Shown: positions 63,651-64,000 of the stretch, in pieces
How positions within the stretch are numbered: the stretch's first letter is position 1
Layout of the letters: each line of letters opens with the position of its first letter
Source of the DNA: Climacteris rufus
Taxonomy: Eukaryota > Chordata > Aves > Passeriformes > Climacteridae
DNA: 64,000 nt
Direction of reading: 5' to 3'
Assembly (NCBI GenBank): GCA_013398175.1
Contig: VZRZ01004238.1
Span: forward strand, 62,001 to 126,000
The notes under the pieces: generated by a model
What the model was told of the DNA's origin: nothing
Seen by the model: only the letters and a program-made list of their open reading frames with translations
The model's database searches: none
Program-made: the position numbers and the translations under genes

Positions 63651-64000
63651 GTTTTTATATTAAAAATTGTAATAAAGCCAAAATTAAGATACACACAGCA
63701 GTTTTTTATAAAGCCAAGTGATTTCTCCCAACTAACAACTAATAAAAGAAACTGAGACTTCACAACTTTTACTTTTTCAGGATAGAAAAGTTGTATACAG
63801 AGCACACAAGTGATGCTCCTTGTGTTTTAAGACTTTGAGGAAAGAAGACAGTGACAGGCTTTGGTTCATTATATAATTATACATTTCCTGTTTTGTCTAC
63901 TAAATTCTAAACAAAGCTTAGATAACCTTCCTACTTTGCCTCTTGCCTTACCTGTACTGCCAGAAGGTATTTGAAGAGTTCTGAGCTTTCATTTGTAATT

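Larger units (their letters stand above)
48356..64000 (-). other. GPM6A intron 1 (partial) or upstream DNA
   Basis: At least 15.6 kb of noncoding sequence precedes exon 2. No segment encodes the expected Glu-rich first exon, and no CpG-rich promoter is visible. Present are the AT/GT microsatellite at 49672-49734, an 18-base duplicated segment at 57831-57860, a poly-A run at 55069-55086, a 26-base palindrome at 61538-61563 and a short CTTT repeat at 63633-63650. The moderately GC-rich stretch at about 50130-50400 has no recognised content. In mammals the first intron of this gene is very long, which fits. Confidence 0.8.

Noticed and set aside
63952..64000. Strong donor-like site (GTACAG then GTAAGG, minus strand) that might end an upstream GPM6A exon
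   Set aside because: The ATG-led frame before it leaves two bases, but exon 2 needs one. In the correct phase there is a TGA and no start codon. It could only be a noncoding exon, for which there is no evidence.
1..64000. tRNA or other structured RNA genes
   Set aside because: I saw no B-box-like GGTTCGAATCC or matching cloverleaf by eye on either strand; a covariance-model scan would be decisive.

Overview
The window is a piece of a vertebrate nuclear genome, most probably a bird. It is AT-rich with no operon-like gene packing. It carries the 3' end of an avian-type CR1 LINE and several microsatellites. It also contains most of one multi-exon gene with canonical GT-AG introns. None of the open reading frames elsewhere looks like a real gene.

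The gene is GPM6A (neuronal membrane glycoprotein M6-a, proteolipid protein family), on the minus strand. Six coding exons, numbered 2 to 7 by comparison with the mammalian gene, were placed by reading frame and splice sites: 48163-48355, 33042-33198, 19381-19534, 17141-17217, 15745-15810 and 9540-9692. Joined, they give 800 coding bases. That is exactly what is expected of a 278-residue M6a after removing the 12 codons and 1 base of the short first coding exon. All five complete introns have GT-AG ends and frames that join without a shift. The first coding exon (start codon and about 12 residues) and the promoter were not found and should lie beyond 64000.

Layout from low to high coordinate: 1 to about 7455 is intergenic DNA downstream of the gene; about 7455-9539 is the probable 3' UTR with three candidate polyadenylation signals; 9540-48355 is coding exons 7 to 2 with introns; 48356-64000 is the 3' part of intron 1. 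Intron 4 holds a CR1 LINE tail with an internal 30-base duplication. Intron 2 holds a probable retroviral LTR, a 43-base tandem duplication and an unexplained GC-rich island. It also holds a 156-base assembly gap inside a partly inverted TATCCCCTAATA repeat, about 50 bases from the exon 2 donor splice site. Intron 1 holds an AT/GT microsatellite and a 26-base perfect palindrome.

I found no new biological system. The points most worth checking are the repeat and gap beside exon 2, the LTR-like element, and amino-acid differences from mammals in the large extracellular loop encoded by exon 5. Repeat families were judged by eye and no database search was run.
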